Assembly (NCBI GenBank): GCA_023525915.1
Contig: CP026657.1
Span: forward strand, 4,302,001-4,366,000
Direction: 5' to 3'
Source: Acetispira formosa (nom. nud.)
Lineage (GTDB): Bacteria; Desulfobacterota; Desulfarculia; Adiutricales; Adiutricaceae
Length of the DNA: 64,000 nucleotides
Both the position numbers and the translations under genes were made by a program. Below the pieces are notes generated by a model. It saw nothing but the letters and a program-made list of their open reading frames with translations. It made no database searches and was not told where the DNA came from. Shown in pieces: positions 49,837 through 60,979 of the stretch; the stretch's first letter is position 1; each line of letters begins with the position of its first letter.

Positions 49837-52263
49837 ATGAATATTGGTTATTTTACAAATTTGGAGCTTCTTCAGATGGCCATGACTAAAGAAATATTAT
49901 TGAATAAAGAATTTGGTAAATTTTGGCAAAAGATTGCAAACAGAGAAAATTTTGCCTTGCTTAGATATGGTGATGGTGAAAAGGCTCTTATGACTGGTGT
50001 GCCTGTTAAAGCGCAAGAGGGATGGGAATCACCAAACTATATCAGTAATCTGGGCAAGGCATTATTGTCTACTCTGGATATGAATGCTGAAAATGTATTC
50101 CATGCCATATCTTGTCCTTGCTGCGATCCATCCGCTTATTATTGGTTTTCAACAAGAATTTCAAATAGAAATAAAACATTTTCTAATTTATTTGTGAATG
50201 ATAATTATAGCAGATTTATCAGCAGCTTGAGAGATCTAAAAAGTGATGCCATTTTTATTGGCAATCATAATGGGTATGGTAAAAAAATAGAGAAACTGAA
50301 TATATTAAAGTATTATTCTGTGGGTGACGATTGCTGCTCTTTCTGGGAGGATGGTGCTCATCAATTGATAGATGAAATTAAGGGGGATTTTGGAAGCCAG
50401 TCTGGCTTGCTTTACGTTTTATCGGCTGGGCCTATGTCTGAACCGATCATTGCCGAATTGTATAAAAACAATCCTGATAACATTTATATTGATTTTGGTT
50501 CTTGCCTTGATGAATATATTCATAATGTTAAAACGCGACCATATATGAAGGCAGGTAATACTTATGCGAGTAAGAACTGCCAAATGCCCGATCCCAAGAT
50601 TACTGATTTTGATGTCAGCGTTGTCTTAAATCTCTATAAACGTCCTGAAAATCTGAAGTTGCAAGTTGAGGCATTAAAGAATCAGACTTTGAAACCTAAA
50701 GAAATATTGCTCTATCAGGATGGTACTGGCGATACAGTTAAGATTCCAGAACCTCTATATCGTGAATTTGATTTTATTAAAGTTAGTCCGGAAAATATTG
50801 GTGTGTGGGGTCGGTTTAAATTTGCTGAAAAACATGCTAATTGCAAATATATTTGTGTTTTTGATGATGATACAATACCTGGGCAAAGATGGCTTGAAAA
50901 CTGTTATTCAGAGTTGCTGAAGCAGGAAGGGCTATATGGAACCATAGGAATTATTACAAAGGAGCCTGAAAGTTATCCGTTTTCCGACTTTTTTCGAGTC
51001 GGTTGGGATGGGCAGCTCAATTTTACGGCAGAGGTTGACTTTGTTGGACATAGTTGGTTTTTTAAAAAGGAATGGTTACGTTATTTATTTGAATCTCCAG
51101 AAGAAATTCAAAAGTTTAAACGGGCCGGGGAAGATATGGCGTTTTCGGCGCAACTTCTAAAACATGGCATCAAAACATTTGTTCCTCCCCATCCTAAAAA
51201 TAACGCACAGCTATATGGTTCGCTGCCTGAGTTCGCCAATGCCTTAGGGCGTGATTCTGAAGGTCTTTCCATGAGGCAAGCCAATTTGCGGACCATGAAT
51301 GACGCCATATTTATTTTATTAAAAGATGGCTGGAAAACTATTTCTCAACGAGATCCTTATTTGCTATATAGTATTAAAAAGTGTTTGCCTAAAGGTAAAA
51401 GAAGGAAGAATCTTTTCATTAAATATTTGGTATCGAAAATTTTCCATTACGATAAAACACGAACGAAAAGAATAATAACCATACTAGGGTTAAATTTGAA
51501 AATTAACCGCGGAAAGCGAAAAAAAGCATCCGGGATAAATATTGAAGCCTATGATAAGGTTTTGAATTTTTATAAAAATTATCAGGATTTCAGAACAGAT
51601 TACGCCTGCCATAAGGAAACCGGACTGCCAATTGAATTGTGTCGAGATATAAAGCACAAACTGTATAAAGACCGACAATTGGGAATGTACTATTTTGAGG
51701 CTGACGCCGATCCTCAAAAATATATGTTTAAATATATAAAACAGTCCGTTCAAGGGTTAAACGATGATTCATATGTATTGGAGATTGGTCCAGGAGAAAA
51801 GCCAGTCTTTCAAAAAAACTGTTATAGAAACTGGTATGGTGCGGATAAAAATTTATGTGAAGACCAGATCAAATTTAACGGCCGCGAATGGGACACTTTA
51901 AAATATCCTACATCTAACATATACCAAGCCACATGGGAGGATTTTTGTGATGTTGAACCATTTAAAAATATGCATGGCAAGTTTGATTTGGTTGTGGCGT
52001 CGCATTCTTTTGAACATGTAATTAAACCCATAAAATCATTAAAAAATGCGGCAAAAATGTTAACAAGTGGGGGAAGTCTGGTTTTGTTTGTACCAGATGG
52101 CTTTTCTGATGAACCTGCCGCACGGCTGGAAATGACACATACCCTATACTTGGTGCCCCCAATGATCAATGAGTTTTTTGATTATGCCGGTGACTTTAAC
52201 AAATGTATTGTCAAGTCATTTCGTCCTAATTATGATTATGCTATTGTTGCGCAAAAAAAATAG
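49837..52263 (+). CDS. Three-part glycan enzyme: GT-D-like, GT2-like and methyltransferase domains
   Basis: About 808 residues from the ATG at 49837 (a TTG at 49807 would add ten). Domain 1 (about 15-240) resembles the GT-D fold (DUF1792-like): FALLRYGDGEKAL and VLSAGPMSEPIIAELYKNNP-DNIYIDFGSCLDEY. Domain 2 (about 255-500) is GT2-like: DVSVVLNLYKRPENLKLQVEALKNQT and FDDDTIPGQRW (DxD). Domain 3 (about 590-805) is a class I SAM methyltransferase: YVLEIGPGEKPVF and VASHSFEHVIKP. Such chains often cap or modify a growing polysaccharide. The gene is strongly AT-rich, unlike the rest of the window, which points to transfer. Confidence 0.78.
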   Translation: MNIGYFTNLELLQMAMTKEILLNKEFGKFWQKIANRENFALLRYGDGEKALMTGVPVKAQEGWESPNYISNLGKALLSTLDMNAENVFHAISCPCCDPSAYYWFSTRISNRNKTFSNLFVNDNYSRFISSLRDLKSDAIFIGNHNGYGKKIEKLNILKYYSVGDDCCSFWEDGAHQLIDEIKGDFGSQSGLLYVLSAGPMSEPIIAELYKNNPDNIYIDFGSCLDEYIHNVKTRPYMKAGNTYASKNCQMPDPKITDFDVSVVLNLYKRPENLKLQVEALKNQTLKPKEILLYQDGTGDTVKIPEPLYREFDFIKVSPENIGVWGRFKFAEKHANCKYICVFDDDTIPGQRWLENCYSELLKQEGLYGTIGIITKEPESYPFSDFFRVGWDGQLNFTAEVDFVGHSWFFKKEWLRYLFESPEEIQKFKRAGEDMAFSAQLLKHGIKTFVPPHPKNNAQLYGSLPEFANALGRDSEGLSMRQANLRTMNDAIFILLKDGWKTISQRDPYLLYSIKKCLPKGKRRKNLFIKYLVSKIFHYDKTRTKRIITILGLNLKINRGKRKKASGINIEAYDKVLNFYKNYQDFRTDYACHKETGLPIELCRDIKHKLYKDRQLGMYYFEADADPQKYMFKYIKQSVQGLNDDSYVLEIGPGEKPVFQKNCYRNWYGADKNLCEDQIKFNGREWDTLKYPTSNIYQATWEDFCDVEPFKNMHGKFDLVVASHSFEHVIKPIKSLKNAAKMLTSGGSLVLFVPDGFSDEPAARLEMTHTLYLVPPMINEFFDYAGDFNKCIVKSFRPNYDYAIVAQKK

Positions 52264-52280
52264 CGCACACCTGTAAAAAT

Positions 52281-53405
52281 ATGAAAAAAATTATAGTAAT
52301 TTTAGGTACTCGGCCAGAGGCGATTAAACTTGCTCCTGTAATTCTTCAATTGCGCCAGAATCCAAAATACAGAATTCTTGTTTGCAACACAGAGCAGCAA
52401 AAAGAAATTTCTAATCAAGCTCTTGGCTTTTTTGGCATAAAAGCTGATTTTAATCTTAATGTCATGCTGGATAACCAAACGCTGCCTGGTCTCCAGTCCC
52501 TGCTGATGTCCAGGCTGGCCCAAATTTACTCTGCTAATCGTTTTGACGCAACTATTGTCCAAGGTGACACCGCCACTGTTTTGGGTGGAGCGTTGACGAG
52601 TTTCTATAATAAAATACCGTTGTTTCATGTGGAGGCTGGACTCCGTTCCTATAAATTAAACGAACCATTTCCAGAAGAGGCGATAAGGCAAATGGTGGCG
52701 CGCATAGCTGATCTTCATTTTGCTCCTACTGAATATGCCAAAGATGTTTTAATTAAAGAAAATATCGATGAAAGCCGGATATTTGTCACAGGCAATACGG
52801 TTATTGACGCTTTGATGCAATTGTCAAACCAATCTGTCGAGGATGCTGAAAAATCACTAAAAAGGGGAAATATAATCCTGAATGACAAATTAGTTCTGAT
52901 AACTGTGCATAGAAGAGAGAATCATGGAGTTAGATTGGAGCAGATACTTGAAGCTATAGCTGAATTAGCTAAAATGTTTTCAGATCATCAATTTGTTTTG
53001 CCAGTACACCCTAATCCAAATGTAAAAAATAGAATATATGAAGCCCTGGATAGTAAATCGAATATTGTACTAACGGAGCCTTTAGATTATCCAGAGCTGG
53101 TTTGCCTCATGAAAAATTCTAAACTAGTTCTTACTGACAGTGGTGGTATTCAGGAAGAAGCTCCAACCTTTGGTAATCCAGTTTTAGTTATGCGGCTTGA
53201 AACTGAAAGAAAAGAAATAATTGATGCTGGTTTTGCCAAACTTGTAGGAGCTGATAAAATGAAAATTATCAGAGAAGCTGGAATAATCCTAAGTAGGGAC
53301 AGGGCAGAGACCAGACTCGATGGTTCCAAGAGTCCATATGGTCAAGGAAATTCAAGTATTGAAATCGAAAGAATAATAAATGCTTTTTTTTATTGTGCCA
53401 ACTAA
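52281..53405 (+). CDS. wecB: UDP-N-acetylglucosamine 2-epimerase (non-hydrolysing)
   Basis: 374 residues. Interconverts UDP-GlcNAc and UDP-ManNAc for surface glycans. Family marks are GTRPEAIKLAPVI at the start, VQGDTATVLGGALTSFY, FHVEAGLRSY, VTGNTVIDAL, TVHRRENHG and LTDSGGIQEEAPTFGNPVLVMR, with the catalytic Glu/His/Asp residues in place. It starts 17 bases after the three-part enzyme. AT-rich like its neighbour. A ManNAc dehydrogenase (WecC) is not present here. Confidence 0.94.
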   Translation: MKKIIVILGTRPEAIKLAPVILQLRQNPKYRILVCNTEQQKEISNQALGFFGIKADFNLNVMLDNQTLPGLQSLLMSRLAQIYSANRFDATIVQGDTATVLGGALTSFYNKIPLFHVEAGLRSYKLNEPFPEEAIRQMVARIADLHFAPTEYAKDVLIKENIDESRIFVTGNTVIDALMQLSNQSVEDAEKSLKRGNIILNDKLVLITVHRRENHGVRLEQILEAIAELAKMFSDHQFVLPVHPNPNVKNRIYEALDSKSNIVLTEPLDYPELVCLMKNSKLVLTDSGGIQEEAPTFGNPVLVMRLETERKEIIDAGFAKLVGADKMKIIREAGIILSRDRAETRLDGSKSPYGQGNSSIEIERIINAFFYCAN

Positions 53406-53685
53406 AATCGGTCACTGATGCTTATGTTATAATATGCAAAACGGTAGTTGCCTGAAGAAAGCGTGCGACATTTCGTTAGGAATATACGCGAATCCAGGTC
53501 TGATGCTAACTCCATTTTTTAAATGAAGGATAAGCTTCCAATAGGTTTCCGCATCTATTTTTCTGACAGTCTATCTTGTTGGAAAATATGTAGAAAACGA
53601 ACCATGGTCAATATCTTCTTTCAACTAGTGATAGTTTCCGCTCGCTATTCCCAAGTGAGTTTGTCTATTTTTTGGAGTTATTTAA
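53406..53685. other. AT-rich intergenic stretch
   Basis: A short frame at 53523-53717 has no family likeness and poor start signals. Nothing else is seen. Confidence 0.4.
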
Positions 53686-54636
53686 ATGCGTTACGATGCT
53701 TTTACCTTTTACAGTGAATTTGACCTGCTTGAATTGCGGTTGAATACTCTCAATGATGTGATTGACCGTTTCATACTGGTGGAAGGCGACCGGACTTTTT
53801 CCAATGAAAAAAAGCCGCTCCATTTTACCAATGGCCGCGATTCACGGTTCGATCGTTTTATGGACAAGCTGACGGTGATCACTGTGACTGAGTGGCCGGA
53901 GTTCGAAACCGCCTGGACCAACGAAGCCTATCAGCGAAACTGCCTGATGGCCGGCCTTTCAAACTGTGATGACGATGATGTGATTGTTGTTTCCGACCTC
54001 GATGAGATTCCCTCTCCTTCAGCGGTTTTGGGATATAAGCCCGGCAGCGGCATCAAGGCGCTGGAACAGTATATGTTCTATTATGCCTTTAATAATTTGA
54101 ATATGAAGGACACTTATTGGTATATGGGGAAAATTTTGGATTATCGAAGTCTTCGCCACGCCCTTGATAATGTGCCTATAAACAATATCCATAACCCTCT
54201 AGCCGACGATGGCACGACCACACCCACCAAAGTGAGACTTTATAAGACAACGGCGGAAGACACAATTAAAAATGGAGGCTGGCATTTCAGTTATTTGATG
54301 TCGCCGGAGCAGATATCACACAAGATTAAAATTTTTGCTCATCAGGAATTCAATTATCCTGAATTTACTGACGTCGATACAATCAAAAAGAGGGTAGCCG
54401 AAGGCCATGATCTATTCAGCCGGAGGGGAACGATCTTTGCCGCGGTGCCGCTTGATGATCGTTTTCCGCCTTACCTTCGCAGCAACAAAGACAGGTTTTC
54501 AGATTTCATTCTGCCCTATAACCCCTATAGATATTGGTCTTTGAAGATCAAAATTCAATTGAGAGCCACTATCCGGGGCTTTTATAAAAAGCTGGAAAAG
54601 AAAGTGAAAAAGATATTCCGGCCTTGGCGTAAATAA
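53686..54636 (+). CDS. Family 17 glycosyltransferase
   Basis: 316 residues. GT17 is best known from the eukaryotic enzyme that adds bisecting GlcNAc to N-glycans, and bacterial members are uncommon. Marks are MRYDAFTFYSEFDLLELRLNTLNDVIDRFILVEGDRTFSNEKKPL, FETAWTNEAYQRNCLMAGLSNCDDDDVIVVSDLDEIPSPSAV (the DxD), and GGWHFSYLMSPEQISHKIKIFAHQEFN. The C-terminus is basic with many Lys/Arg (KKLEKKVKKIFRPWRK), likely membrane-bound. GC content is closer to the rest of the window than the two genes before it, so it may have a different origin. Confidence 0.9.
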   Translation: MRYDAFTFYSEFDLLELRLNTLNDVIDRFILVEGDRTFSNEKKPLHFTNGRDSRFDRFMDKLTVITVTEWPEFETAWTNEAYQRNCLMAGLSNCDDDDVIVVSDLDEIPSPSAVLGYKPGSGIKALEQYMFYYAFNNLNMKDTYWYMGKILDYRSLRHALDNVPINNIHNPLADDGTTTPTKVRLYKTTAEDTIKNGGWHFSYLMSPEQISHKIKIFAHQEFNYPEFTDVDTIKKRVAEGHDLFSRRGTIFAAVPLDDRFPPYLRSNKDRFSDFILPYNPYRYWSLKIKIQLRATIRGFYKKLEKKVKKIFRPWRK

Positions 54637-54689
54637 GGCTCTGACCGCCCCACCGCCAACTCGCCGCTGATGGGCCTGCTCCGCAAATA

Positions 54690-54727
54690 AAAAAGCCCCG
54701 CTGTCACGACTGACAGCGGGGCTTTTT
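54690..54727. terminator. Bidirectional terminator between the GT17 and RND genes
   Basis: AAAAAGCCCCGCTGTCA (54690-54706), loop CGAC, then the exact complement to 54727, with A and T runs on both sides. Serves the converging genes. Confidence 0.93.
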
Positions 54728-54735
54728 TATTGGAA

Positions 54736-57700
54736 TTATTCCATCAAATTACCCTGCGCATTTGGCCGGTCTTTCCGATAGAGTTCCTGGCCGCGCATGC
54801 TGTGGAATTTTTCGCGCATCTTCTGGAACATGGCGTATACCAGCGGTATCACCACAATGCCCAGTATTGAGGCGCTCAGCATGCCGCCAAAGACCGCCAC
54901 CGACACGTTCTGGCGGCTCATGGCGCCAGGGCCGGTGGCCACGATCAGCGGAAGTAAGCCCGCCAGAAACGCGATGGAGGTCATCATGACCGCCCGGAAC
55001 CTCAGGCGCGCCCCTTCGGTGGCCGCTTCTCTGATCTTCATGCCTTTTTCACGCGCCTCTTTGGCGAACTCCACGATAAGAATGGCGTTTTTACTGGCCA
55101 GCGCAATCAGCGTCACCAGGCCGATCTGAACGTAGATGCCCACTGCCTGGCCCGATATTTTAACGGCCAGCATGGCCCCGTAGATGGCCGCCGAAATCGA
55201 CAGGATAACGCCAATGGGAATGGTCCAGCTTTCGTACAGGGCAACCAGAAAGAGGTAGGCGAACAGGAGCGACAGGGCAAAGAGATACGCCGTCTGGCCG
55301 GACGATTCCTTTTCCTGCAAGGTGCCTCCGGTCCATTCATAACCGTAGCCGCTGGGCAGTTGTTCTGAAACAGATTCCATGGCCACAATGGCCTCACCAG
55401 TGCCCAGGCCGGGTTTGGCGCTGCCCTGAATCTTGATGGCCCTGGTATTGTTGTAGCGGGTGATGTTGTGGGGGCCGGTGGTCATCCGGGCCTCTATCAC
55501 CGATGACAGCGGCACCATGGCTCCCTCTTTGGAGCGGACATGGATGTTGTAGACGTCGTCGATGTTGCGCCGCATGTTTGGATCGGCCATGATATTGACC
55601 TGCCAGGTGCGGCCTTCGAGGTTGAAGTCGTTGACGTAATAGCTGCCCAGGAAGGACTGCATGGCCGAAAAAACGTCCGATACGGCCACACCCAGGGTCT
55701 GGGCCTTGTCGCGGTCCAGGGTCACTTTGATGACCGGGGTGGCGGTGTTAAAGAAGGTCATGACGTAGAGCATGCGCGGATCGCCCATGGCTCCGCCCAT
55801 AACCTGAAAACCCACCTGCTCGAATTCCTTGAATGGGCGGCCTTCATAGTCCAGGAGCATGTATTCGAAGCCTCCCACCGAACCCAGGCCGATAATCGGC
55901 GGGAGGGTGAAGGAGCGGGCCGTGCCCTCGATGATGGTCGATAGGCGCATGTTGGCCTGATAGAGAATGCTCTCCATCGATTTATCCTTGGTGGTGCGCT
56001 TTTCATAATCTTCGAGCATGATGAACATAAACGCGGCGTTGTTCTGAACTGAATTGTTGATCAGGTTCATGCCCAGAACGACCATGGTGTTGCGCACGCC
56101 CGGTATTTCCCTGATCATGGCCTCAGCTTTCATGGCCACATTTTTGGTCTTGTCGAAGGAGGTGCCCTCGGGCGTGCCCAGCTGCACCAGAAGCGCGCCC
56201 ATGTCTTCATCCGGGAGAAAACCGGTGGGGGTGAAGCGCATGACTCCGTAAGAGGTGGCCAGGAACACCACAACCAGCACCAGGCCGAAGATGGATCGTC
56301 TGAGAAGTATGCCCACCAGCCCCACATATTTATCGCGGAACTTGTTCATGAAATCCTGGAATTTGCGGACCACGAAGTTATGTTTGCGGCCGTGTTCATC
56401 CTTGAGGAAGACGGCGCAGAGGGCCGGGGAGAGAGTCAGGGCGTTGACGGCGGAAATGAAGGTGGCCACTGAAATGGTGACGGCGAACTGCTGATAGAGC
56501 TTGCCTGAAACGCCGGGGATGAAAGCCACCGGAGTGAACACCGACAGGAGCACCAGGGTGATGGCCACGATCGGGCTGGTGATTTCCTGCATGGCCTTGA
56601 TGCTGGCTTCGCGTGGGGGCAGGTGTTCCTGCTCCATGACGCGCTCGACGTTTTCCACCACGACGATGGCGTCGTCAACCACGATGCCGATGGCCAGAAC
56701 CATGGCCAGAAGGGAAATGGTATTAGCTGAAAAGTCGACAATCAGGAGAACCGCAAAAGTGCCCACCAGGGAGACTGGCACGGCGATCATGGGAATCAGG
56801 GTCGAGCGCCAGTTGCCCAGGAACAGGTACACCACGATGATGACCAGAATGAAGGCCACCACGATGGTGTGCTGCACTTCATAGATGGAGGCCTTGACGA
56901 AAGTGGTGGCGTCGAAAACGGTGTCGTAGGTCATGCCCGGCGGAAAGCGCTTGGACATCTCCTCAATGGTTTTATTGAGCTGATTGACCACGGCCACCGC
57001 GTTGGAGCCGGCCGACTGGCTGACCATGATGCCGGAAGATTCCTGGCCGTTGTAGAAACCGGAAACATCGTAAGATTCCTGGCCCAGTTTAACGTCGGCA
57101 ATGTCCTTGAGCCGCAGAATGCCGCTCTCGCTGGTGCGGATGACCACATTTTCAAACTCTTCGGTCGTGGTCAGGCGGCCCTGAGCGTCCAGGCTGAAGT
57201 GCAGTTCCTGGTTGCCGTTGGTCGGCGGGGAACCCACCTCGCCAATGGCCGCCTGAATGTTCTGCTGGGAAAGGGCCTGGATCACGTCGGCCGGGGTCAG
57301 GTTCAGCTTGGCCATGCGGTTGACGTCCAGCCAGACGCGCATGCTGTAGGGGCTGCCGAAGTTGGTGACGTTGCCCACGCCGGGGATACGGGAAACCGTA
57401 TCAACCACGTTGGAGGTCACCCAGTTGCTGAGGGTCAGTTTGTCGATGCTGTTGTCCGGTGAATAGAAGGAAAAGGCCTTCAGCATGCCGGAGGAGCTTT
57501 TATCCACGTCCACGCCGATGCGGGTAACTTCATCAGGCAGCGACGATTCCACCTTTTTCAGGCGGTTCTGGACGTTGACCATGTTCATGTCCGGGTCAGT
57601 GCCCAGTTCAAAAGTCACGGTCAGTTCATAGCTGCCGTTGCCCGATGACTGGCTGGACATGTACAGCATCTTGTCAACGCCGTTGACCGCCTCCTCAATG

Positions 57701-57894
57701 GGCTGGGCCACCGAGCTTTCCAGGGTCTCGGCGCTGGAACCGGGGTAGGTGGCCCGCACGTTGACCTGGGGCGGCACAATATCCGGGAACTGGGTCACCG
57801 GGATATTGAACAGAGCCAAAAGCCCCGCTATGCTGATGACCAGCGAAACCACCACCGCAAAGCGGGGTCTGTCGATGAATATTCGGGAAATCAT
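54736..57894 (-). CDS. RND multidrug efflux pump, inner-membrane subunit (AcrB/MexB-like, HAE-1)
   Basis: 1052 residues, full length for HAE-1 pumps. Proton-driven trimer that expels drugs, bile salts and solvents. N-terminus [42 protein letters not shown]; twelve hydrophobic segments in two sets; proton relay Asp pair in [24 protein letters not shown] in the second half; and [27 protein letters not shown] near the end. Overlaps the membrane-fusion gene by four bases. No TolC-like gene is adjacent, so an outer-membrane channel must come from elsewhere. Confidence 0.96.
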   Translation of the reverse strand: MISRIFIDRPRFAVVVSLVISIAGLLALFNIPVTQFPDIVPPQVNVRATYPGSSAETLESSVAQPIEEAVNGVDKMLYMSSQSSGNGSYELTVTFELGTDPDMNMVNVQNRLKKVESSLPDEVTRIGVDVDKSSSGMLKAFSFYSPDNSIDKLTLSNWVTSNVVDTVSRIPGVGNVTNFGSPYSMRVWLDVNRMAKLNLTPADVIQALSQQNIQAAIGEVGSPPTNGNQELHFSLDAQGRLTTTEEFENVVIRTSESGILRLKDIADVKLGQESYDVSGFYNGQESSGIMVSQSAGSNAVAVVNQLNKTIEEMSKRFPPGMTYDTVFDATTFVKASIYEVQHTIVVAFILVIIVVYLFLGNWRSTLIPMIAVPVSLVGTFAVLLIVDFSANTISLLAMVLAIGIVVDDAIVVVENVERVMEQEHLPPREASIKAMQEITSPIVAITLVLLSVFTPVAFIPGVSGKLYQQFAVTISVATFISAVNALTLSPALCAVFLKDEHGRKHNFVVRKFQDFMNKFRDKYVGLVGILLRRSIFGLVLVVVFLATSYGVMRFTPTGFLPDEDMGALLVQLGTPEGTSFDKTKNVAMKAEAMIREIPGVRNTMVVLGMNLINNSVQNNAAFMFIMLEDYEKRTTKDKSMESILYQANMRLSTIIEGTARSFTLPPIIGLGSVGGFEYMLLDYEGRPFKEFEQVGFQVMGGAMGDPRMLYVMTFFNTATPVIKVTLDRDKAQTLGVAVSDVFSAMQSFLGSYYVNDFNLEGRTWQVNIMADPNMRRNIDDVYNIHVRSKEGAMVPLSSVIEARMTTGPHNITRYNNTRAIKIQGSAKPGLGTGEAIVAMESVSEQLPSGYGYEWTGGTLQEKESSGQTAYLFALSLLFAYLFLVALYESWTIPIGVILSISAAIYGAMLAVKISGQAVGIYVQIGLVTLIALASKNAILIVEFAKEAREKGMKIREAATEGARLRFRAVMMTSIAFLAGLLPLIVATGPGAMSRQNVSVAVFGGMLSASILGIVVIPLVYAMFQKMREKFHSMRGQELYRKDRPNAQGNLME

Positions 57895-59156
57895 TTATTT
57901 CCCCCATCCTCAGCTTTCGGCTGTTCGCCTTGGGGCAACTGGCCTTCGGCCGCCTGTGGTTCGGATATCTGTATCGCGGCTCCGGGGGTAAGAGTGGCTC
58001 CGCCGGACATTAAACCCTTTAGGATAAATTTTTCCCCTTCGGACAGACCCTCTTTAATGATGTAATCCTTGTCCAGCTCACCATCGAGGGTGACCCGCCG
58101 CATTTCGGTTACCATTTGCTGGCCGTCATCGCTCTGTTTGGGGAGATAGACGAAGTTTCCGTCAGTATCGGTCAGCACCGCTTCTTTGGGAACCAGGAGC
58201 CGCCGAGCCGGGTGGACCTTTTCAACGATAGCCGTCACAATCTGGTTGGGAACCAGAATTTTATCCGGGTTTTCAAATTTGGCCTTAAATTTGACTGTGT
58301 CTGTCATTGGGTTGACCAGCGGGGAGATGTAGCTAATTTTACCGATATGTGAATAAATGGCGCCATTGGAGAGGCGCAGCCGCACCTGCCAGTCGTCGGC
58401 GCTTTCCTGATTGGATATATCCGTGCCTTTGACTGAAGTTATGCTTTTATCCGAAACGCCAAAGGTAACCAGAATGGGGTCCAGTGAAACCACTTTGGCC
58501 AGAACGCCGCTGTCCGGGCCCAGAAGGCTGCCTTCGGAAAAGGGCGTGTCACTGATGCGCCCGTCAAAGGGGGCTTTGATGGAGGCGTAGCCAAGATTCA
58601 GCTTGGCTTCGGTCAGGCTGGCCTGAGCGCTCATGACCTCAGCTTTGGCCACCTCATAAGTGGCTTTGCTGCTGTCATAATCGCTCTTGGGCGAGGTTTT
58701 CTTTCTATAGAGGTCGCTGATGCGGTTGAAATCAAGAGTGGCCCGATCCAGCTGGGCCTGAGTCGAGATGACTTTGGCTTCGGCCGTATCCACCAGGGCC
58801 TGATATTGATCAGGCTCAATCTGGAACAGGATCTGATCCCGTTTGACCAGGTCACCGTCAGAGAAATTTTTGGAAATCAGAAAGCCGCTGACCCTGGCCA
58901 GAAGATCCACGCTGTTGTCCGCTTCCATCTGGGCCACATATTCCATGGAAGTGTTGACGTCCTTGGCCGTCACTTCGCCCAGGATCACCTGCTGCGGCGG
59001 CATGGCTATGGGCGGTGTGCCGCGCAGGAAACCGAAGACGATGAAGATCGCGGCCAGCGCGACAATGGCCACCGGTATGGCCACAAACAGAATCTTCATG
59101 TTTTTGGGAGTGTTTTTCGCAGGTTCCTTGTATTCTGGTTTTTTATAATCCGGCAT
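57891..59156 (-). CDS. RND efflux membrane-fusion protein (AcrA/MexA-like)
   Basis: 421 residues from the ATG at 59156, 6 bases after GGAAGGA on the minus strand; a TTG five codons earlier lies too close. Links the inner-membrane pump to an outer channel. A single N-terminal membrane segment (about 20-42, [22 protein letters not shown]) without lipobox; the lipoyl/hairpin part (about 75-210) with [36 protein letters not shown] and [23 protein letters not shown]; beta-barrel to about 330. C-terminus is Gln/Pro/Glu-rich. No regulator gene lies next to it. Confidence 0.95.
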   Translation of the reverse strand: MPDYKKPEYKEPAKNTPKNMKILFVAIPVAIVALAAIFIVFGFLRGTPPIAMPPQQVILGEVTAKDVNTSMEYVAQMEADNSVDLLARVSGFLISKNFSDGDLVKRDQILFQIEPDQYQALVDTAEAKVISTQAQLDRATLDFNRISDLYRKKTSPKSDYDSSKATYEVAKAEVMSAQASLTEAKLNLGYASIKAPFDGRISDTPFSEGSLLGPDSGVLAKVVSLDPILVTFGVSDKSITSVKGTDISNQESADDWQVRLRLSNGAIYSHIGKISYISPLVNPMTDTVKFKAKFENPDKILVPNQIVTAIVEKVHPARRLLVPKEAVLTDTDGNFVYLPKQSDDGQQMVTEMRRVTLDGELDKDYIIKEGLSEGEKFILKGLMSGGATLTPGAAIQISEPQAAEGQLPQGEQPKAEDGGNK

Positions 59157-59949
59157 CTTGTTTCCTTCCAAGGCGCTTAATTTGATTCGGGCGGCCGACG
59201 GGCGGTGTCCTGATGATTTTTCCTGCCGGGCAGCAAAAGCTTTTGCGCATAGACCGTTGACCGGTCAGTTGGCGCAACAACTTTTGACGCTCCGCAACAA
59301 AATCGAACCCGCCCGCGTCATGACTATAGTTTCCAACACTCCGAAGCTGTAAATACACAGCTTCTATTCAATTATTACATGTATACGCCATGACTATATG
59401 GAAGTCAACAAAAGATGATTAGGTTCGCGGCCTTTTCCGCTTCAGCCGCCTGGCTCTCTGACCGGCCTGGAAGGGGGGGGCGCTCCTGGCCTCACTGCCG
59501 CCCCAATACCGGTTTGAGGCTGGCTTTGATTTCTGAACGGCTGGCCTCAAAACCGCTTCGCCTGTGAAAAGGTGAAAAGACCGGACGGGTTTCATTCATT
59601 TTTTATGCATATTTTGTGGGTAGGGCGAAGTGGACCCATATATGCGGTATATAGTTGATCTTGGGACAAATATATGAATTCAATGGGGAATTTAAGTTGA
59701 CTTCCGACTGTTAAAAAGAGTATTATAAATAATCGTATTTTAATATAATTTCGGCTTAATTAAGAATATAGATCACATAGAGGTATCGACATGATTTTGA
59801 CCGGGCTTCGGGCGCGTTTGGCTTTATATCCCGGCCGCCACAAGCGATTTGGCGAAGAGCCGCCGGCCGGCTCCGCCACTGGCGCGAAAGGTTTTGCGGC
59901 CGCGCATAAGGTTATGCCGAAGCTTTGGGTAAATGGCAGGAGGACTGTG
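59157..59949. other. Divergent intergenic region between acrA-like and LysM genes
   Basis: About 790 bases. The left part should hold the minus-strand promoter of the efflux operon. The middle is GC-rich text without a supported frame. The right part has the promoter listed separately. A frame at 59791 that runs into the LysM gene lacks a ribosome site. No repressor site that I can name. Confidence 0.45.
59697..59726 (+). promoter_or_regulatory. Sigma-70-like promoter for the LysM gene cluster
   Basis: TTGACT (59697-59702), 18-base spacer, TATTAT (59721-59726). AT-rich around it. It would give a leader of about 215 bases before the LysM gene. Confidence 0.55.
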
Positions 59950-60966
59950 ATGACGCGATTGAAAATCATGGCGACGGCGGCCCTGGCCCTGTTGCTGATG
60001 GGCACGACTCTTGAGGCGCAGTCGCCGGAAGGGGCGGCCCAGCCTTATGTTATTCAAAGTGGGGACAGCCTTTCGGGCATTTCCAAAAAGTTTTACGGCA
60101 AAACCGGTCTTGGGCAGAAGCTGTGGCAGGCCAACCGCAATCTGGTCTCTCACCCCGATAAGCTGACCCCTGGCGACACCATCTATATCTTCCCTGAATC
60201 AACCCTGAGCGCTAAAAAAACGACCCTTGTGCCTCCGCCGCCGCAGGGTAATCAGCCTGCTCCCCTTTATGATCATGGCCAGGTCCTGGACATAAGCTTT
60301 CCCAAATATTTCAATTTTGTGGCCGACGGGCGCGGACTTGGCGGTTCGGGTTCCATCAGGGTCAAGGTCAGAAAAGCTGATCCGCAGAGCGGAGCCGTTC
60401 AGGAGGCTATTTATGAAGTTCGAGACGTGGGCGAGATCATTGCCTCCAGCGAGCGCGGCGGCCTGATTTACGGGGATGGAGCGGACAAGGCCTCTGTGGT
60501 CGGAAGAACCCTGATGAGCACCAATGATGAAGTCATGGTGCGCTTTACTGAGGATTTGGCCAAAATTCTGGATTCGGACACTTATGGCGATTCCGATCCT
60601 TATTTCCGGGAATTTCCCATTTACGGCACCGCCGGAACTGTTCGTGAAGCCACCAGGAACCGGGTGGATAAGTTCAGTTCGGTGGGCGAATTGTATACAT
60701 ATAAAGGTAAACTGACGGTTGTGGCCCGGGTGGAAGGGCTGGCCCCGATCAGCAAAAAGAACACGACCGCCCTGAAGAAGAAGAAAAAAGATCAGAATCA
60801 GGATGTCGAGCCGGTCAGCTATGTGGCGCGCATCACTTATACTGAAGACGCCGTTGGGCTGACCGACCGGGTGTTCCTGTTCTATCCACTGGAGCCCGGA
60901 CCTGAAAGACAGTTGGACCCGCCCTTCGTGGAGCCGGCTGGAACCTATAACTCGCTTGGCAATTGA
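59950..60966 (+). CDS. Exported LysM-domain protein
   Basis: 338 residues from the ATG at 59950, 7 bases after AGGAGGA; the frame opens 159 bases earlier, but without such a site. The signal peptide is about 1-24 (LKIMATAALALLLMGTTLEA). One LysM (about 32-82, YVIQSGDSLSGISKKFYGKTGLGQKLWQANRNL) binds peptidoglycan. The remaining about 250 residues are a beta-rich region with no family that I know, including GQVLDISFPKYFNFVADGRG and conserved Arg/Asp/Gly patches. It starts a run of three envelope proteins with the same direction, so may be a cell-wall anchored part of a surface complex. Confidence 0.85.
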   Translation: MTRLKIMATAALALLLMGTTLEAQSPEGAAQPYVIQSGDSLSGISKKFYGKTGLGQKLWQANRNLVSHPDKLTPGDTIYIFPESTLSAKKTTLVPPPPQGNQPAPLYDHGQVLDISFPKYFNFVADGRGLGGSGSIRVKVRKADPQSGAVQEAIYEVRDVGEIIASSERGGLIYGDGADKASVVGRTLMSTNDEVMVRFTEDLAKILDSDTYGDSDPYFREFPIYGTAGTVREATRNRVDKFSSVGELYTYKGKLTVVARVEGLAPISKKNTTALKKKKKDQNQDVEPVSYVARITYTEDAVGLTDRVFLFYPLEPGPERQLDPPFVEPAGTYNSLGN

Positions 60967-60979
60967 AGAGGATAGCACC

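Noticed and set aside
53523..53717. Possible 64-residue gene between wecB and GT17
   Set aside because: Random-looking composition, overlaps the GT17 start, and no likeness to any family.
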